In this document: positions 25,950 to 34,485 of the stretch, piece by piece
How the letters are laid out: the number at the start of each line of letters is the position of its first letter
Numbering within the stretch: position 1 is the stretch's first letter
From: Ancylobacter sp. SL191
Lineage (GTDB): Bacteria; Pseudomonadota; Alphaproteobacteria; Rhizobiales; Xanthobacteraceae
Length of the DNA: 64,000 nucleotides
NCBI RefSeq assembly: GCF_026625645.1
Contig: NZ_CP113056.1
Coordinates: 2,765,001 to 2,829,000, forward strand
Reading direction: 5' to 3'
The notes under the pieces: model-generated
What the model saw: only the letters and a program-made list of their open reading frames with translations
Database searches by the model: none
Told to the model about the DNA's origin: nothing
Made by a program: the position numbers and the translations under genes

Positions 25950-26939
25950 ATGACGCACGCTAACGCTCTCCCCACCATTGACGACATCCTTTCCGCCGCC
26001 GAGCGCCTGGCTCCGGTGGCGGTCCGCACGCCGCTCATCAGCTCGGCCAAGCTGGACGAACTGACCGGCGGGCGCGTTTTCCTGAAGCCGGAGCCGCTTC
26101 AGCGCACCGGCTCGTTCAAATTCCGAGGCGCCTATAACCGCATCTCGCGCCTTGGCGCGGAGCAGCGGATCGGTGGTGTCGTCGCCTGTTCCTCGGGCAA
26201 CCACGCGCAGGGCGTGGCAGCGGCCGCCACGCTGATGGGGATGCCGTCCGTCATCGTCATGCCGAAGGACGCGCCGGCCATGAAGAAGGCGCGAACCATC
26301 GCCTTTGGCGGCGAGGTGGTCGAGTATGATCGCGAGACCGACGACCGTGACGCCATCGCCGGCGCTATCGCCCGCGAGCGCGGGGCGGTCTTCGTGCCGC
26401 CCTATGATGATTTCTACATCATCGCCGGGCAAGGCACGGTGGGCCTGGAGATCGCGCAGGATCTCGCCGCGCAGGGGCTGGCCCCCGATGTCGTGATCGC
26501 CAATGCCTCCGGCGGCGGACTGGTCTCCGGCATTGCGCTGGCGGTGAAGGACCGTTTCCCCGAGGCGCGGGTTATGACGGCCGAGCCGGCGGGCTTTGAT
26601 GATCACGCGCGCTCCTTCCGATCCGGCGGGCGCGAGCGCAACAACCGCGTCAGCGGCTCGATCTGCGACGCGCTGATGGCGGCGACGCCGGGCAAGCTAA
26701 CCTTCGAGATTTCCTCGCGAATCGTCGGGGAAGGGGTATCCGCCACCGATGAGGAGGTGGCGCGTGCCGTCGCCTTCGCCTTTGAGGAACTGAAGATCGT
26801 CGTCGAGCCGGGCGGCGCGGTGGCGCTGGCGGCGGTGCTGGCGGGCAAGGTGGACCTCGCCGGCAAGACCGCGGCGATCGTGCTCTCCGGCGGCAATGTC
26901 GATGCGACGGTCTTCGCGCGCTGCCTTGCGGCGGCGTGA
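25950..26939 (+). CDS. Threonine/serine dehydratase, PLP fold type II
   Basis: A 329-residue catabolic-type ammonia-lyase without the C-terminal ACT regulatory domain of biosynthetic IlvA. The PLP lysine is K57 in GSFKFRGA, the substrate loop is CSSGNHAQG, and the phosphate-binding glycine loop is NASGGGLVSG. It would deaminate threonine or serine to the 2-oxo acid, although serine racemase and hydroxyaspartate dehydratase share this architecture. It is divergent from the HTH-cupin regulator and ends 3 bases before the end of the convergent glycosyltransferase gene. Confidence 0.87.
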   Translation: MTHANALPTIDDILSAAERLAPVAVRTPLISSAKLDELTGGRVFLKPEPLQRTGSFKFRGAYNRISRLGAEQRIGGVVACSSGNHAQGVAAAATLMGMPSVIVMPKDAPAMKKARTIAFGGEVVEYDRETDDRDAIAGAIARERGAVFVPPYDDFYIIAGQGTVGLEIAQDLAAQGLAPDVVIANASGGGLVSGIALAVKDRFPEARVMTAEPAGFDDHARSFRSGGRERNNRVSGSICDALMAATPGKLTFEISSRIVGEGVSATDEEVARAVAFAFEELKIVVEPGGAVALAAVLAGKVDLAGKTAAIVLSGGNVDATVFARCLAAA

Positions 26940-26942
26940 GGT

Positions 26943-27998
26943 TCAGCCGGCGGCCTTGAGCCGGGCGAAGCGATCCTGCGCGGTCTGGATGTTGGTAAGG
27001 AATTGCTGCGTGCAGGCGCGCCAGGAATAGCGCAGCGCGTAGGCGCGGGCGTTGTCGCGTGACACATCGAGGGCCCCGATGGCGGCGCGGCGCAAATCAG
27101 TGTCGAGCACGCCGGCGGGGGCGTCGTGTGGGGCCTCGCCGATGACGTCCATCGGGCCAGTGACGGGGAAGGCGGCGACCGGCAGGCCGCTGGCGAGGGC
27201 TTCCAGAAGCACGATGCCGAACGTGTCGGTCAGGCTCGGGAAGACGAAGACATCGGCCGACGCGTAGATGCGGGCGAGCGCCTCGCCTTCCTTCAGCCCG
27301 AGGAAATGCGCGGCTGGATGCTTGGCCTCAAGCTCGGCCCGCGCGGGGCCGTCGCCAACCACCACTTTCGAGCCGGGAAGATCCAAGTCCAGGAACGCGC
27401 TGATGTTTTTCTCAACCGCGACGCGGCCGACGGAGAGGAAGATCGGGCGCGGCAGGCTGGCGACGAGGGCGTCCTGCTCCGCTGGCGGGCGGGGGCGGAA
27501 CTGTGTGGAATCAACGCCGCGCGACCAGCGCATGATGTTGTGGAAGCCACGTCCGTGGAGTTCACGCTCTAGCGTGGCGGTGGAGACCATGATCCCCGCG
27601 CCGGCATTGTGAAATCGACGCAGCCACGCATAGGACAGCGCCTGCGGCACCGGGGCGCGGGCGGCGAGATATTCCGGGAAGCGGGTGTGGTAGCTCGTGG
27701 TGAAGGTCTTGCCGCGCGACAGGCAAACCCGGCGGGCGAGCAGGCCGATGGGGCCTTCGGTGGCGATGTGGACGAAGTCAGCGCCGATCTCGTCCATGCG
27801 ACGGGCCACCATGGCGCGCGTCGCCAGCGCCAGGCGGATCTCCGGATAGGTCGGCATGGGCAGGGTGCGAAAATCGCCGGGCGTCAGAAATTCGATATGC
27901 GCGCCAAGGCCTTCCGCTTCACGCGCGGTGTTCTGAAGCGAGCGCACCACGCCGTTGACTTGCGGTGTCCAGGCGTCGGTGGCGATCAGGATGCGCAT
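26943..27998 (-). CDS. Glycosyltransferase family 4 (GT-B fold)
   Basis: A 351-residue GT4-type retaining glycosyltransferase. Visible features are the N-terminal MRILIATDAWTPQVNGVVRSL acceptor-side loop, FLSVGRVAVEKNISAFLDL at the start of the donor domain, and VFVFPSLTDTFGIVLLEALASGLPVAAF carrying the donor-binding E-x7-E region. Its ATG overlaps the stop of the upstream phosphatase gene by one base (TGATG), so the two are translationally coupled. Related proteins are often lipid glycosyltransferases (glycosyl-diacylglycerol or mannolipid), which would suit the envelope context, but the acceptor is not shown by the sequence. Confidence 0.85.
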   Translation of the reverse strand: MRILIATDAWTPQVNGVVRSLQNTAREAEGLGAHIEFLTPGDFRTLPMPTYPEIRLALATRAMVARRMDEIGADFVHIATEGPIGLLARRVCLSRGKTFTTSYHTRFPEYLAARAPVPQALSYAWLRRFHNAGAGIMVSTATLERELHGRGFHNIMRWSRGVDSTQFRPRPPAEQDALVASLPRPIFLSVGRVAVEKNISAFLDLDLPGSKVVVGDGPARAELEAKHPAAHFLGLKEGEALARIYASADVFVFPSLTDTFGIVLLEALASGLPVAAFPVTGPMDVIGEAPHDAPAGVLDTDLRRAAIGALDVSRDNARAYALRYSWRACTQQFLTNIQTAQDRFARLKAAG

Positions 27999-28825
27999 CA
28001 GGCGGCGACTTTCGGCCTTTCGAGAAGCAGCGGAGCGATCGTCTTCGCGCGGGTCTCACGCGCCCAGTCGATCAATTCAAACCGGCCGTCCATGTGCTCG
28101 ACGATGGCGGTGCAGCTTTCCACCCAATCGCCGCAGTTCAGATAGGACACACCAAAGTTGTCGTGCATGATGGCGTGGTGGATATGCCCGCAGATGACGC
28201 CATCGACCTTGTGGCGGCGGGCCTCCACGGCGACCGCTTCCTCGAAGCGGCCGATGAAATTCACCGCGTTCTTGACCTTGAGCTTAGCCCACTGGCTGAG
28301 CGACCAGTAGGGGAAGCCGAGCTTGCGCCGCATCCAGTTGAGATGTGTGTTCATCCCCAAGGCGAAACTGTAGGCGCCATCGCCCAGGAAGGCGAGCCAT
28401 TTGGCATGGCGCACCACTACGTCGAACACGTCGCCATGGATGACGAGGTAGCGCTTGCCATCGGCCGCCTCATGGATCGCGGTCTCCACGACCTCGATGC
28501 CTCCGAAGTGGCTGCCATAATAGTCGCGCAGGAATTCGTCATGGTTTCCAGGTAGATAGACCATGCGCGCGCCCTTACGGCCCTTGCGCAGCAGCTTCTG
28601 CACCACGTCATTATGGGCCTGCGGCCAGTACCAGCCGGAGCGCAGGCGCCAGCCATCAACGATGTCGCCGACGAGATAGATGGTGTCGGCGTCGTGATAT
28701 TTCAGGAAATCGAGCAGCAGGTCCGCCTGGCAACCCTTGGTGCCGAGATGGACATCTGACAGGAACAGGCTGCGATAATGGCGCTCTTCGGGTGCGTCGG
28801 TCACCTCGAAAGCCCTCCCCGGCAT
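27998..28825 (-). CDS. Metallophosphoesterase, UDP-2,3-diacylglucosamine diphosphatase (LpxH)-like
   Basis: A 275-residue calcineurin-like phosphatase with all expected metal-binding motifs in order: SDVHLG, GDIVDGW, PGNHDE, IHGDVFD and GHIHH. This set and spacing match the LpxH-like group that hydrolyses UDP-2,3-diacylglucosamine to lipid X in lipid A synthesis. However, most alphaproteobacteria use the unrelated LpxI for that step, so this protein may act on another diphosphate-linked lipid precursor. The next gene is a coupled glycosyltransferase. An in-frame TTG at 28831 would add two residues; I chose the ATG. Confidence 0.82.
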   Translation of the reverse strand: MPGRAFEVTDAPEERHYRSLFLSDVHLGTKGCQADLLLDFLKYHDADTIYLVGDIVDGWRLRSGWYWPQAHNDVVQKLLRKGRKGARMVYLPGNHDEFLRDYYGSHFGGIEVVETAIHEAADGKRYLVIHGDVFDVVVRHAKWLAFLGDGAYSFALGMNTHLNWMRRKLGFPYWSLSQWAKLKVKNAVNFIGRFEEAVAVEARRHKVDGVICGHIHHAIMHDNFGVSYLNCGDWVESCTAIVEHMDGRFELIDWARETRAKTIAPLLLERPKVAA

Positions 28826-28923
28826 GCCCAAAGCGGGCTTTGCGATGGCTTCATGACGGGGAGATAAGCCTGAATCGCATCACCGTTTTATGACGTGGGG
28901 GCAGGTGATGCTGCGCTGCAGCG

Positions 28924-29547
28924 TCAGAGGAACAGCATGACCACGCTCGCCGCCACCAGTGCGGCCATCACGTAATTGACGATGCGCTGCTGGCGCGGGG
29001 TGGAGAGAAGGCGGGCGAGCAGGGCGCCGAAGCCGGCCCAGACGCAGAGGGAGGGCAGGGTGACGATGGCGGAAACGCCAGCCAAGACAAGGATTTCCCC
29101 CACGATGCGGTCGCCGCCGACGGTGGTGAAGGCCGGCACCATGGAGAGGGCGATGGTCCAGGCCTTGGGGTTAACCCATTGAAAGAGCGCGGCTTGCAGG
29201 CTGGTCATCGGTTTTTCGATGGCGGTGCCGCCGGTCGTTTCGCCGGCATTGGCGATCTTCCAGGCGAGGAACAGAAGATAGAGCGACCCGATGATCTTAA
29301 GCGCCTGATGCGCATAGGGAATCGACAGAAACACGGCGCCGAGGCCGAAGCCGACCGCCATCACCATCAGCGCGAAGCCGAAGGTGACGCCCCAGATCTG
29401 CGGCAGGGTGCGCCGAAAGCCGAAGGCGGCGCCCGAGCCGGCGGAAATCATGTTGTTCGGCCCGGGGGTTAGCGCCCCCGCCACGGCAAAGAGGAACAAG
29501 GGGAGGAGATGGCCCGTGGCGAGCGGGTCTGCGGCGATGACGGGCAC
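28924..29547 (-). CDS. LysE/RhtB family exporter
   Basis: A 207-residue membrane protein with about six helices and the LysE-family N-terminal signature AVAGALTPGPNNMISAGSGAAFGF, plus QWVNPKAWTIALSM in the middle. Members export amino acids or related small metabolites. It stands alone; no LysG-type regulator is adjacent. Confidence 0.87.
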   Translation of the reverse strand: MPVIAADPLATGHLLPLFLFAVAGALTPGPNNMISAGSGAAFGFRRTLPQIWGVTFGFALMVMAVGFGLGAVFLSIPYAHQALKIIGSLYLLFLAWKIANAGETTGGTAIEKPMTSLQAALFQWVNPKAWTIALSMVPAFTTVGGDRIVGEILVLAGVSAIVTLPSLCVWAGFGALLARLLSTPRQQRIVNYVMAALVAASVVMLFL

Positions 29548-29646
29548 GGGACGGCTCCCTATTGGTCAGTCATGCTGACATTTTTTGCCACTAGGCGCCT
29601 GTTTCGACGCCGGTGCAACCCGAAAACAACGCGCGCCCGTACGACG

Positions 29647-29675
29647 AAAAACGGCCGGATTATACATCCGGCCGT
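29647..29675 (-). terminator. Terminator for the universal stress protein gene
   Basis: ACGGCCGGAT (29651-29660) and ATCCGGCCGT (29666-29675) form a perfect 10-bp stem with a 5-base loop. Read on the minus strand it is followed by TTTT. It lies about 85 bases downstream of the leftward stress-protein gene. Confidence 0.8.
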
Positions 29676-29759
29676 CGTGTATTGTCAGTGCAGTCAGGTG
29701 GACGATCAGGCCAATGAGACCAGTGTGCGTGACCGATCAGGCCGATCACGCGCGATGCC

Positions 29760-30575
29760 TCAATGGGCGATGAAGAGCGGCACCGGCGGGTTGGCGAGCA
29801 GCGAGGCGGTGACGCCGCCGAGAATCATCTCGGCGAAGCGCGAGCGGCTATAGGCGCCCATCACCACGAGGTCGGCGCCGAAGCGGTCGATCTCCCGGCC
29901 GAGGGCGATCGTGGCCGAGCCGTCGCCGACATGGACGTGGCGGGCGTTCACGCCATGGGTCTTGAGATAGGCGGTGAGCTGGGCGCCGGAGGCTTCCACC
30001 GTGTCGCCGCCCTCGGCGATGGTGACGACTTCCACCTGGTCGGCGGTGGCGAGCAGGGGCAGGGCGAAGCGCACGGCGTGGCCGGCTTCGCGCGAGGGCT
30101 TCCACGCGACGAGCACCTTGCCGATGCGGGCCGGCACCGGCTTGCCGGTCGGCACCACGGTGACGGGGCCGTTGCAGGCCAGCGCGAGATGCTCGGGCAG
30201 GGTGGCGGCGAGCTGGTCGTCCACCGTGCCATAGGGCGTCTCGCTGACCACGGTGAGATCGGAGAAGCTGACCGCATCGCGCAGCGCCGAGGTGACGTCG
30301 CCCTCGATGATTTCCCAGGTGCCGGTGACGCCGCCAGCGGCCAGCGCCTGCTCATACTGCGCCTTCAGGGTCGGCTCCTTGGCCTTGGCCTCGGCCACCA
30401 GCTCGTTGACATAGATCGACAGCGCCCGGCCCACGCGTGGCACGCCGGTCGGGTAGAGCGTGTAGACCGTGCGGATGGCGGCGCCCGCCTGCTTGGCGAG
30501 GGCGACGGCGAAGGCGAGCCGATCGGTGAAGCCAGTATCGGCGGAAGCGTGCAGGAGAATGGTGCGGATGGCCAT
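29760..30575 (-). CDS. Universal stress protein, tandem-domain
   Basis: A 271-residue cytoplasmic protein made of two UspA-type alpha/beta domains (about residues 1-140 and 145-271). The second domain carries the nucleotide-binding-like tail VMGAYSRSRFAEMILGGVTASLL, close to the G-2x-G-9x-G(S/T) pattern of ATP-binding Usps. The first domain lacks a clear version. AAGGA lies upstream of the ATG at 30575. It is divergent from a cytochrome c'/b561 pair across 272 bases containing short palindromes, which may mean shared control by oxygen or redox state. Confidence 0.88.
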   Translation of the reverse strand: MAIRTILLHASADTGFTDRLAFAVALAKQAGAAIRTVYTLYPTGVPRVGRALSIYVNELVAEAKAKEPTLKAQYEQALAAGGVTGTWEIIEGDVTSALRDAVSFSDLTVVSETPYGTVDDQLAATLPEHLALACNGPVTVVPTGKPVPARIGKVLVAWKPSREAGHAVRFALPLLATADQVEVVTIAEGGDTVEASGAQLTAYLKTHGVNARHVHVGDGSATIALGREIDRFGADLVVMGAYSRSRFAEMILGGVTASLLANPPVPLFIAH

Positions 30576-30847
30576 GGCGGAGTTCCTTTCGATGGGCGGA
30601 TCGAAGCTGTTCGGCTGTTCTTGCGCGGTGACCTTAGGTGATGTGGGGCGCTGGGAAATCGGGGAAACCCCCATACGTAGGCTCCGTAATGCCAGCCGCC
30701 GCCGGCGCTCGTGAGGTTGCCGGGGATGGCCTGCCGTTGCGGGATCACGTCCCCGCGAGCCAGCCTTTGACCGATTGTCACAGTCTGGAGCCTTACTAAG
30801 GTGCGGATGGGGAGTCGGCTGCCGGCTCCATCTCAAGGGGAGCCTTC

Positions 30848-31288
30848 ATGAATCGTCGTCTTCTGGCCTGCGCCGCCGCTGTCACCGCCCTTCTTGCCGG
30901 AACCGCCGTGATGGCGCAGTCCGATGTCATCAAGCAGCGCCAGGTGATCCTGAAGGGGTTCGGCGACGTGACCAAGCCGGTCGGCGGCATGCTGCGCGGC
31001 AGTGCGGCGTTCGATCTCGCCACGGTCCAGAAGGCGCTCGACGCCTATGCCAAGGGCGGCAAGGAGCTGCCGGCGCTGTTCCCCGCCGGTTCGGGCACCG
31101 GCGATACCGACGCCCTGCCGGCGATCTGGCAGGATCAGGCGAAGTTCGATGGCCTGTTCGCCAAGCTCGCCTCCGACGCCACGGCCGCGCGCGCGGCCAT
31201 CACTGATGAGGCGAGCTTCAAGGCGAACTTTCCCGGCGTGATCCGCACCTGCGGCACCTGCCACGACAGCTTCCGCAAGAAGAGCTGA
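30848..31288 (+). CDS. Cytochrome c' family protein
   Basis: A 146-residue periplasmic c-type cytochrome. A signal peptide ends near VMAQ (residue 24). The heme-attachment motif C135-G-T-C138-H139 is at the C-terminus, the reverse of ordinary cytochromes c and typical of the four-helix c'/c-556 fold. The position where c-556 proteins have an axial methionine reads RQVILKGFGD without Met. This suggests a five-coordinate, high-spin c' that could bind NO or CO. The next gene, 2 bases away, encodes a b561-type membrane cytochrome that is probably its redox partner. Confidence 0.88.
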   Translation: MNRRLLACAAAVTALLAGTAVMAQSDVIKQRQVILKGFGDVTKPVGGMLRGSAAFDLATVQKALDAYAKGGKELPALFPAGSGTGDTDALPAIWQDQAKFDGLFAKLASDATAARAAITDEASFKANFPGVIRTCGTCHDSFRKKS

Positions 31289-31290
31289 GC

Positions 31291-31989
31291 GTGCGGGCCG
31301 ACACCGCTGCGGGCACGGTGCTCGCCTGGGATCTGCCGACGCGGCTGGCCAAATGGCTGCTGGTCGCGCTGGTGGGCCTCGCCTTCGCCAGCAAATATTA
31401 CGGCGATGCCGGGCTGGTCTGGCACCAGTGGAACGGGCTGAGCATCCTCGTGCTGCTGGTGTTCCGCCTGCTCTGGGGCGTGGTCGGCGGCAGCACGGCG
31501 CGCTTTGCCAGCTTCGTGCGCGGGCCGCGCGCCGTGGCGGGCTATGTGCGGGGGCTGCTGCGCGGGCATCCGCCGCATTATCTCGGCCATAACCCGGTCG
31601 GCGCGCTGGTCATTCTCGGGCTGATCGGCCTTGTGGGGGCGCAGGCGCTCACCGGGCTGTTCACCACCGACGACATCATCGTCTATGGCCCGATGACGCC
31701 GGTGGTGAGCGACGAGACCATCGCGCGGGCCTCCGCCCTGCATCAGCAGATCTACCCGATCCTGCTGGGGCTCATCGGCCTGCATGTCGTCGCCAACATC
31801 GCCTATTCGCTGGTCGGCCGGGACAATCTGATCCGCGCCATGGTCACCGGCCGCAAGCCGGCGGCGGGCTTCGTGGACCGTGCGCCGGCGACGCCGGGCT
31901 CGGTGCTCGCCGCGCTCGCCTGCCTCGTTGTGGCGGGCGGAATCGTGTTCGGTGGTATCGCGCTGGCGGGCGGGAATCCCTTTCCCTAG
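31291..31989 (+). CDS. Cytochrome b561-type membrane protein
   Basis: A 232-residue membrane protein with about five helices, resembling the b-type subunit of the Ni/Fe-hydrogenase/cytochrome b561 family. The start is GTG two bases after the cytochrome c' stop. The family N-terminus usually reads DxPTRLxHW with a heme-ligand histidine; here it is WDLPTRLAKW, with K21 in that place. Other candidate ligands remain: H45 in VWHQW, the histidines of HPPHYLGHNP and those of LHQQIYPILLGLIGLHVV. It may therefore bind fewer or differently ligated hemes, passing electrons between quinol and cytochrome c'. Confidence 0.82.
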   Translation: MRADTAAGTVLAWDLPTRLAKWLLVALVGLAFASKYYGDAGLVWHQWNGLSILVLLVFRLLWGVVGGSTARFASFVRGPRAVAGYVRGLLRGHPPHYLGHNPVGALVILGLIGLVGAQALTGLFTTDDIIVYGPMTPVVSDETIARASALHQQIYPILLGLIGLHVVANIAYSLVGRDNLIRAMVTGRKPAAGFVDRAPATPGSVLAALACLVVAGGIVFGGIALAGGNPFP

Positions 31990-32099
31990 GCGCCGGTGCG
32001 ATTTGGCGCGCGAGCCGGGGCGGCCTTCACGCAAAAGTCGTCGCCCCGACCGCTCGGGGCTGCTTGCGGGCCCCGGCGGACTCGTGCTCCAAGCGCGCC

Positions 32100-33026
32100 A
32101 TGAACGCGCTCAAGGGGATCGCGCTGCAGATCGGCGCGACCTTCCTCTTCACCATCATGTCCGCCCTGGTGCGCATCGTCTCGGCCCATGTGCCGACCGG
32201 CGAGGTGGTGTTCGCGCGCTCCTTCTTCGCGCTCATTCCGCTGCTGATCCTCCTCGCCTGGCGCCGCGAGATCGGCGCCGCCATCCGCACGGCCCACCCG
32301 CTCGGCCATATCGTGCGCGGCACGGTGGGCGTCGGCTCGATGTCGCTGGGCTTCGCCGCGCTGGCGCTGATCCCGCTGGCGGACGCCACCGCCATCGGCT
32401 TCACCGCGCCGCTGCTCACCGTTATCTTCGCGGCGATCTTCCTGCGCGAGCGGGTGCAGGCCTATCGCTGGGGCGCGGTCATGGTCGGGCTGATGGGCGT
32501 GGTCATCATGCTCTGGCCGCACATGGCGGGCGATTACGATGCGCCGGGCCACAAGATCGGCGCGCTGCTGGCGCTGCTCGCCGCCGGCTGCACCGCCGGG
32601 GCGATGATCCAGGTGCGGCGGCTGACGCAGACCGAGACCACGCCGGCCATCGTGTTCTATTTCCAGGCGCTGGCGGCGGTGGCGGGGCTCGCCACGGCCG
32701 CCTGGGGCTGGGTGGTGCCGACGCCGGGCGAGGCGGCGCTGCTGGTCAGCACCGGGCTGGTCGGCGGGGTCGGGCAGATCCTGCTCACCGAGAGCTACCG
32801 TTACGCGCCGGCCTCGGTGGTGGCGCCGTTCAGCTATTCGGCCATGCTGTGGTCGCTGCTGCTCGGCTTCATCCTGTTCGCCGAGGTGCCCCCGCTCCTG
32901 GTGCTGGCGGGCGGCACCATCGTCATCGGCGCCGGGCTGTTCGTCATCTGGCGCGAGCGCCAGCTCGGCATTGACCGGGCGAAGGAAGACGCCGCGGCAA
33001 CGCCGCCGGCCGGGCCCACGCCGTAA
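32100..33026 (+). CDS. EamA/DMT superfamily transporter
   Basis: A 308-residue permease with ten predicted helices from two EamA repeats. Landmarks are the ALKGIALQIGATFLFTIMSAL start, FARSFFALIPLLILL, and GFAALALIPLADATAIGFTAPLLTVIFAA, typical of riboflavin/RhaT-like and S-adenosylmethionine-type DMT proteins. The substrate is unknown. The ATG at 32100 is used; an in-frame ATG at 32064 would add 12 residues. Confidence 0.85.
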   Translation: MNALKGIALQIGATFLFTIMSALVRIVSAHVPTGEVVFARSFFALIPLLILLAWRREIGAAIRTAHPLGHIVRGTVGVGSMSLGFAALALIPLADATAIGFTAPLLTVIFAAIFLRERVQAYRWGAVMVGLMGVVIMLWPHMAGDYDAPGHKIGALLALLAAGCTAGAMIQVRRLTQTETTPAIVFYFQALAAVAGLATAAWGWVVPTPGEAALLVSTGLVGGVGQILLTESYRYAPASVVAPFSYSAMLWSLLLGFILFAEVPPLLVLAGGTIVIGAGLFVIWRERQLGIDRAKEDAAATPPAGPTP

Positions 33027-33038
33027 GAAGGCCTCCGC

Positions 33039-33275
33039 TCAGAACGCCTTGAAGGTGATGAGGGTGCGGGTGTCCTGGATGCCGGGAATCTTCTGCACCT
33101 TCTCGTTCACGAAATGGCCGATATCGGTGCCCTCGGCGACGTAGAACTTCACCAGCAGGTCGAACTCCCCGGCGGTGGAATAGATCTCGGAGGCGATCTC
33201 GGCATCGGCGAGGGCGTTGGCGACCTCATAGGAGCGCCCGAGCTGGCATTTGATCTGCACGAAGAAGGGGACCAT
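33039..33275 (-). CDS. Stand-alone Lrp/AsnC ligand-binding (RAM) domain protein
   Basis: A 78-residue protein equal to only the C-terminal alpha-beta domain of Lrp/AsnC regulators (VPFFVQIKCQLGRSYEVANAL, then GEFDLLVKFYV and ending RTLITFKAF). No DNA-binding domain is present. Such stand-alone domains occur in many alphaproteobacteria and probably sense amino acids or form mixed oligomers with full-length regulators. It is divergent from the TPP riboswitch-thiD unit. Confidence 0.85.
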   Translation of the reverse strand: MVPFFVQIKCQLGRSYEVANALADAEIASEIYSTAGEFDLLVKFYVAEGTDIGHFVNEKVQKIPGIQDTRTLITFKAF

Positions 33276-33425
33276 GGCGGCTTTCCGGCGGTTCACGCAA
33301 TGGCGCCACAGGACCAGAAGCCCGCCGGGCGCGCAACCCCGCTCGATGTTGTCCCGCTTGCATGCCCCGCGTGCATCCCGCTTGCACCCGCCCGCGCCAT
33401 CGCCTATCTGCCGGACACGACAAGA

Positions 33426-33506
33426 ACCGTTGGGGTGCCCGAAGGGCTGAGAGGCGACGAGCCAACCCACGAACCTGATCCGGGTCATGCCGGCGGAGGA
33501 AACGGG
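33426..33506 (+). promoter_or_regulatory. TPP riboswitch (THI element) upstream of thiD
   Basis: The conserved thi-box is visible: TGGGGTGCCC (33431), GGGCTGAGA (33444), ACCC (33465) and GAACCTGATCCGGGTCATGC (33471), then CGGCGGAGGAAACGGG. These match the P2-P5 core of thiamine pyrophosphate riboswitches. It lies 64 bases before thiD on the same strand. TPP binding would lower thiD expression, probably by hiding its ribosome-binding site. Confidence 0.92.
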
Positions 33507-33569
33507 TCGCGCGCGCTCCGCCAGCGGGGCGTGCGGCGCGTTTCGTCGCCCGGCAAAGGAAGCGCGAGA

Positions 33570-34388
33570 ATGACGCCAGCAGCAGCGCCCACCACCGCCA
33601 TCGCCGTGACCATTGCCGGCTCCGATTCCGGCGGCGGCGCTGGTATCCAGGCCGATCTCAAGACGTTTTCCGCGCTCGGCGTCTATGGCGCCTCGGTCAT
33701 CACCGCGCTGACTGCGCAGAACACGCGCGGCGTCACCGCCATTCATGACGTGCCGCCGGATTTCCTCGCCGCGCAGATCGACGCGGTGTTCTCCGATCTC
33801 GCGGTGAACGCGGTGAAGATCGGCATGCTGTCGCGCCCCGAGGTCATCGAGGCGGTGGCGGCGGGGCTGGCGCGGCATGGTCAGCAGACGGTCGTGCTCG
33901 ATCCCGTCATGATCGCCGCTTCGGGCGACCGGCTGCTGGTGCCGGAGGCGATCGAGAGCCTGCGCCGCGTTTTGCTGCCGCGCGCGCTGCTCATCACCCC
34001 GAACCTGCCGGAAGCCGCCGCGCTGCTCGACGCGCCGGTGGCGACGTTGCTCAGCGAGGTGCGGGCGCAGGCGCAGACGCTGCTGGCGATGGGCCCGCGC
34101 GCCGTGCTCATCAAGGGCGGGCATGGCGAGGGGCCGGAGAGCGTCGACGTGCTGCTCGACGCCGAGGGGTTCGTGGAACTGGCGGCGCCGCGCGTGGCCA
34201 CCCGCAACACCCATGGCACGGGCTGCACGCTCTCCTCTGCCATCACCGCGCATCTGGCCAAGGGCCATTCGCTGCGCGAGGCGGTGGAAGGAGCAAAAGC
34301 GTATCTCACCGCCGCCATCGGCCGGGCGGATGATCTCACTATCGGCGAGGGCCACGGGCCGGTGCATCATTTCCACGCGTGGTGGTGA
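33570..34388 (+). CDS. thiD: Hydroxymethylpyrimidine/phosphomethylpyrimidine kinase
   Basis: A 272-residue ribokinase-family enzyme that phosphorylates HMP and HMP-P in thiamine synthesis. It carries the ThiD signature [38 protein letters not shown], and the anion-hole motif [12 protein letters not shown] with the catalytic-site GTGC residues. The ATG at 33570 is preceded by AAAGGA and lies downstream of the TPP riboswitch, confirming thiamine control. No other thi genes are adjacent. Confidence 0.95.
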   Translation: MTPAAAPTTAIAVTIAGSDSGGGAGIQADLKTFSALGVYGASVITALTAQNTRGVTAIHDVPPDFLAAQIDAVFSDLAVNAVKIGMLSRPEVIEAVAAGLARHGQQTVVLDPVMIAASGDRLLVPEAIESLRRVLLPRALLITPNLPEAAALLDAPVATLLSEVRAQAQTLLAMGPRAVLIKGGHGEGPESVDVLLDAEGFVELAAPRVATRNTHGTGCTLSSAITAHLAKGHSLREAVEGAKAYLTAAIGRADDLTIGEGHGPVHHFHAWW

Positions 34389-34485
34389 CGGCGCCGTGGC
34401 GACATGCGGGTAATAGCGGCGGGCTCGTAACCGTGGGGCCGGGCTGCTATCGAGGCGGCATCGCCTCTCCCCCGAGTCCCCGCGC

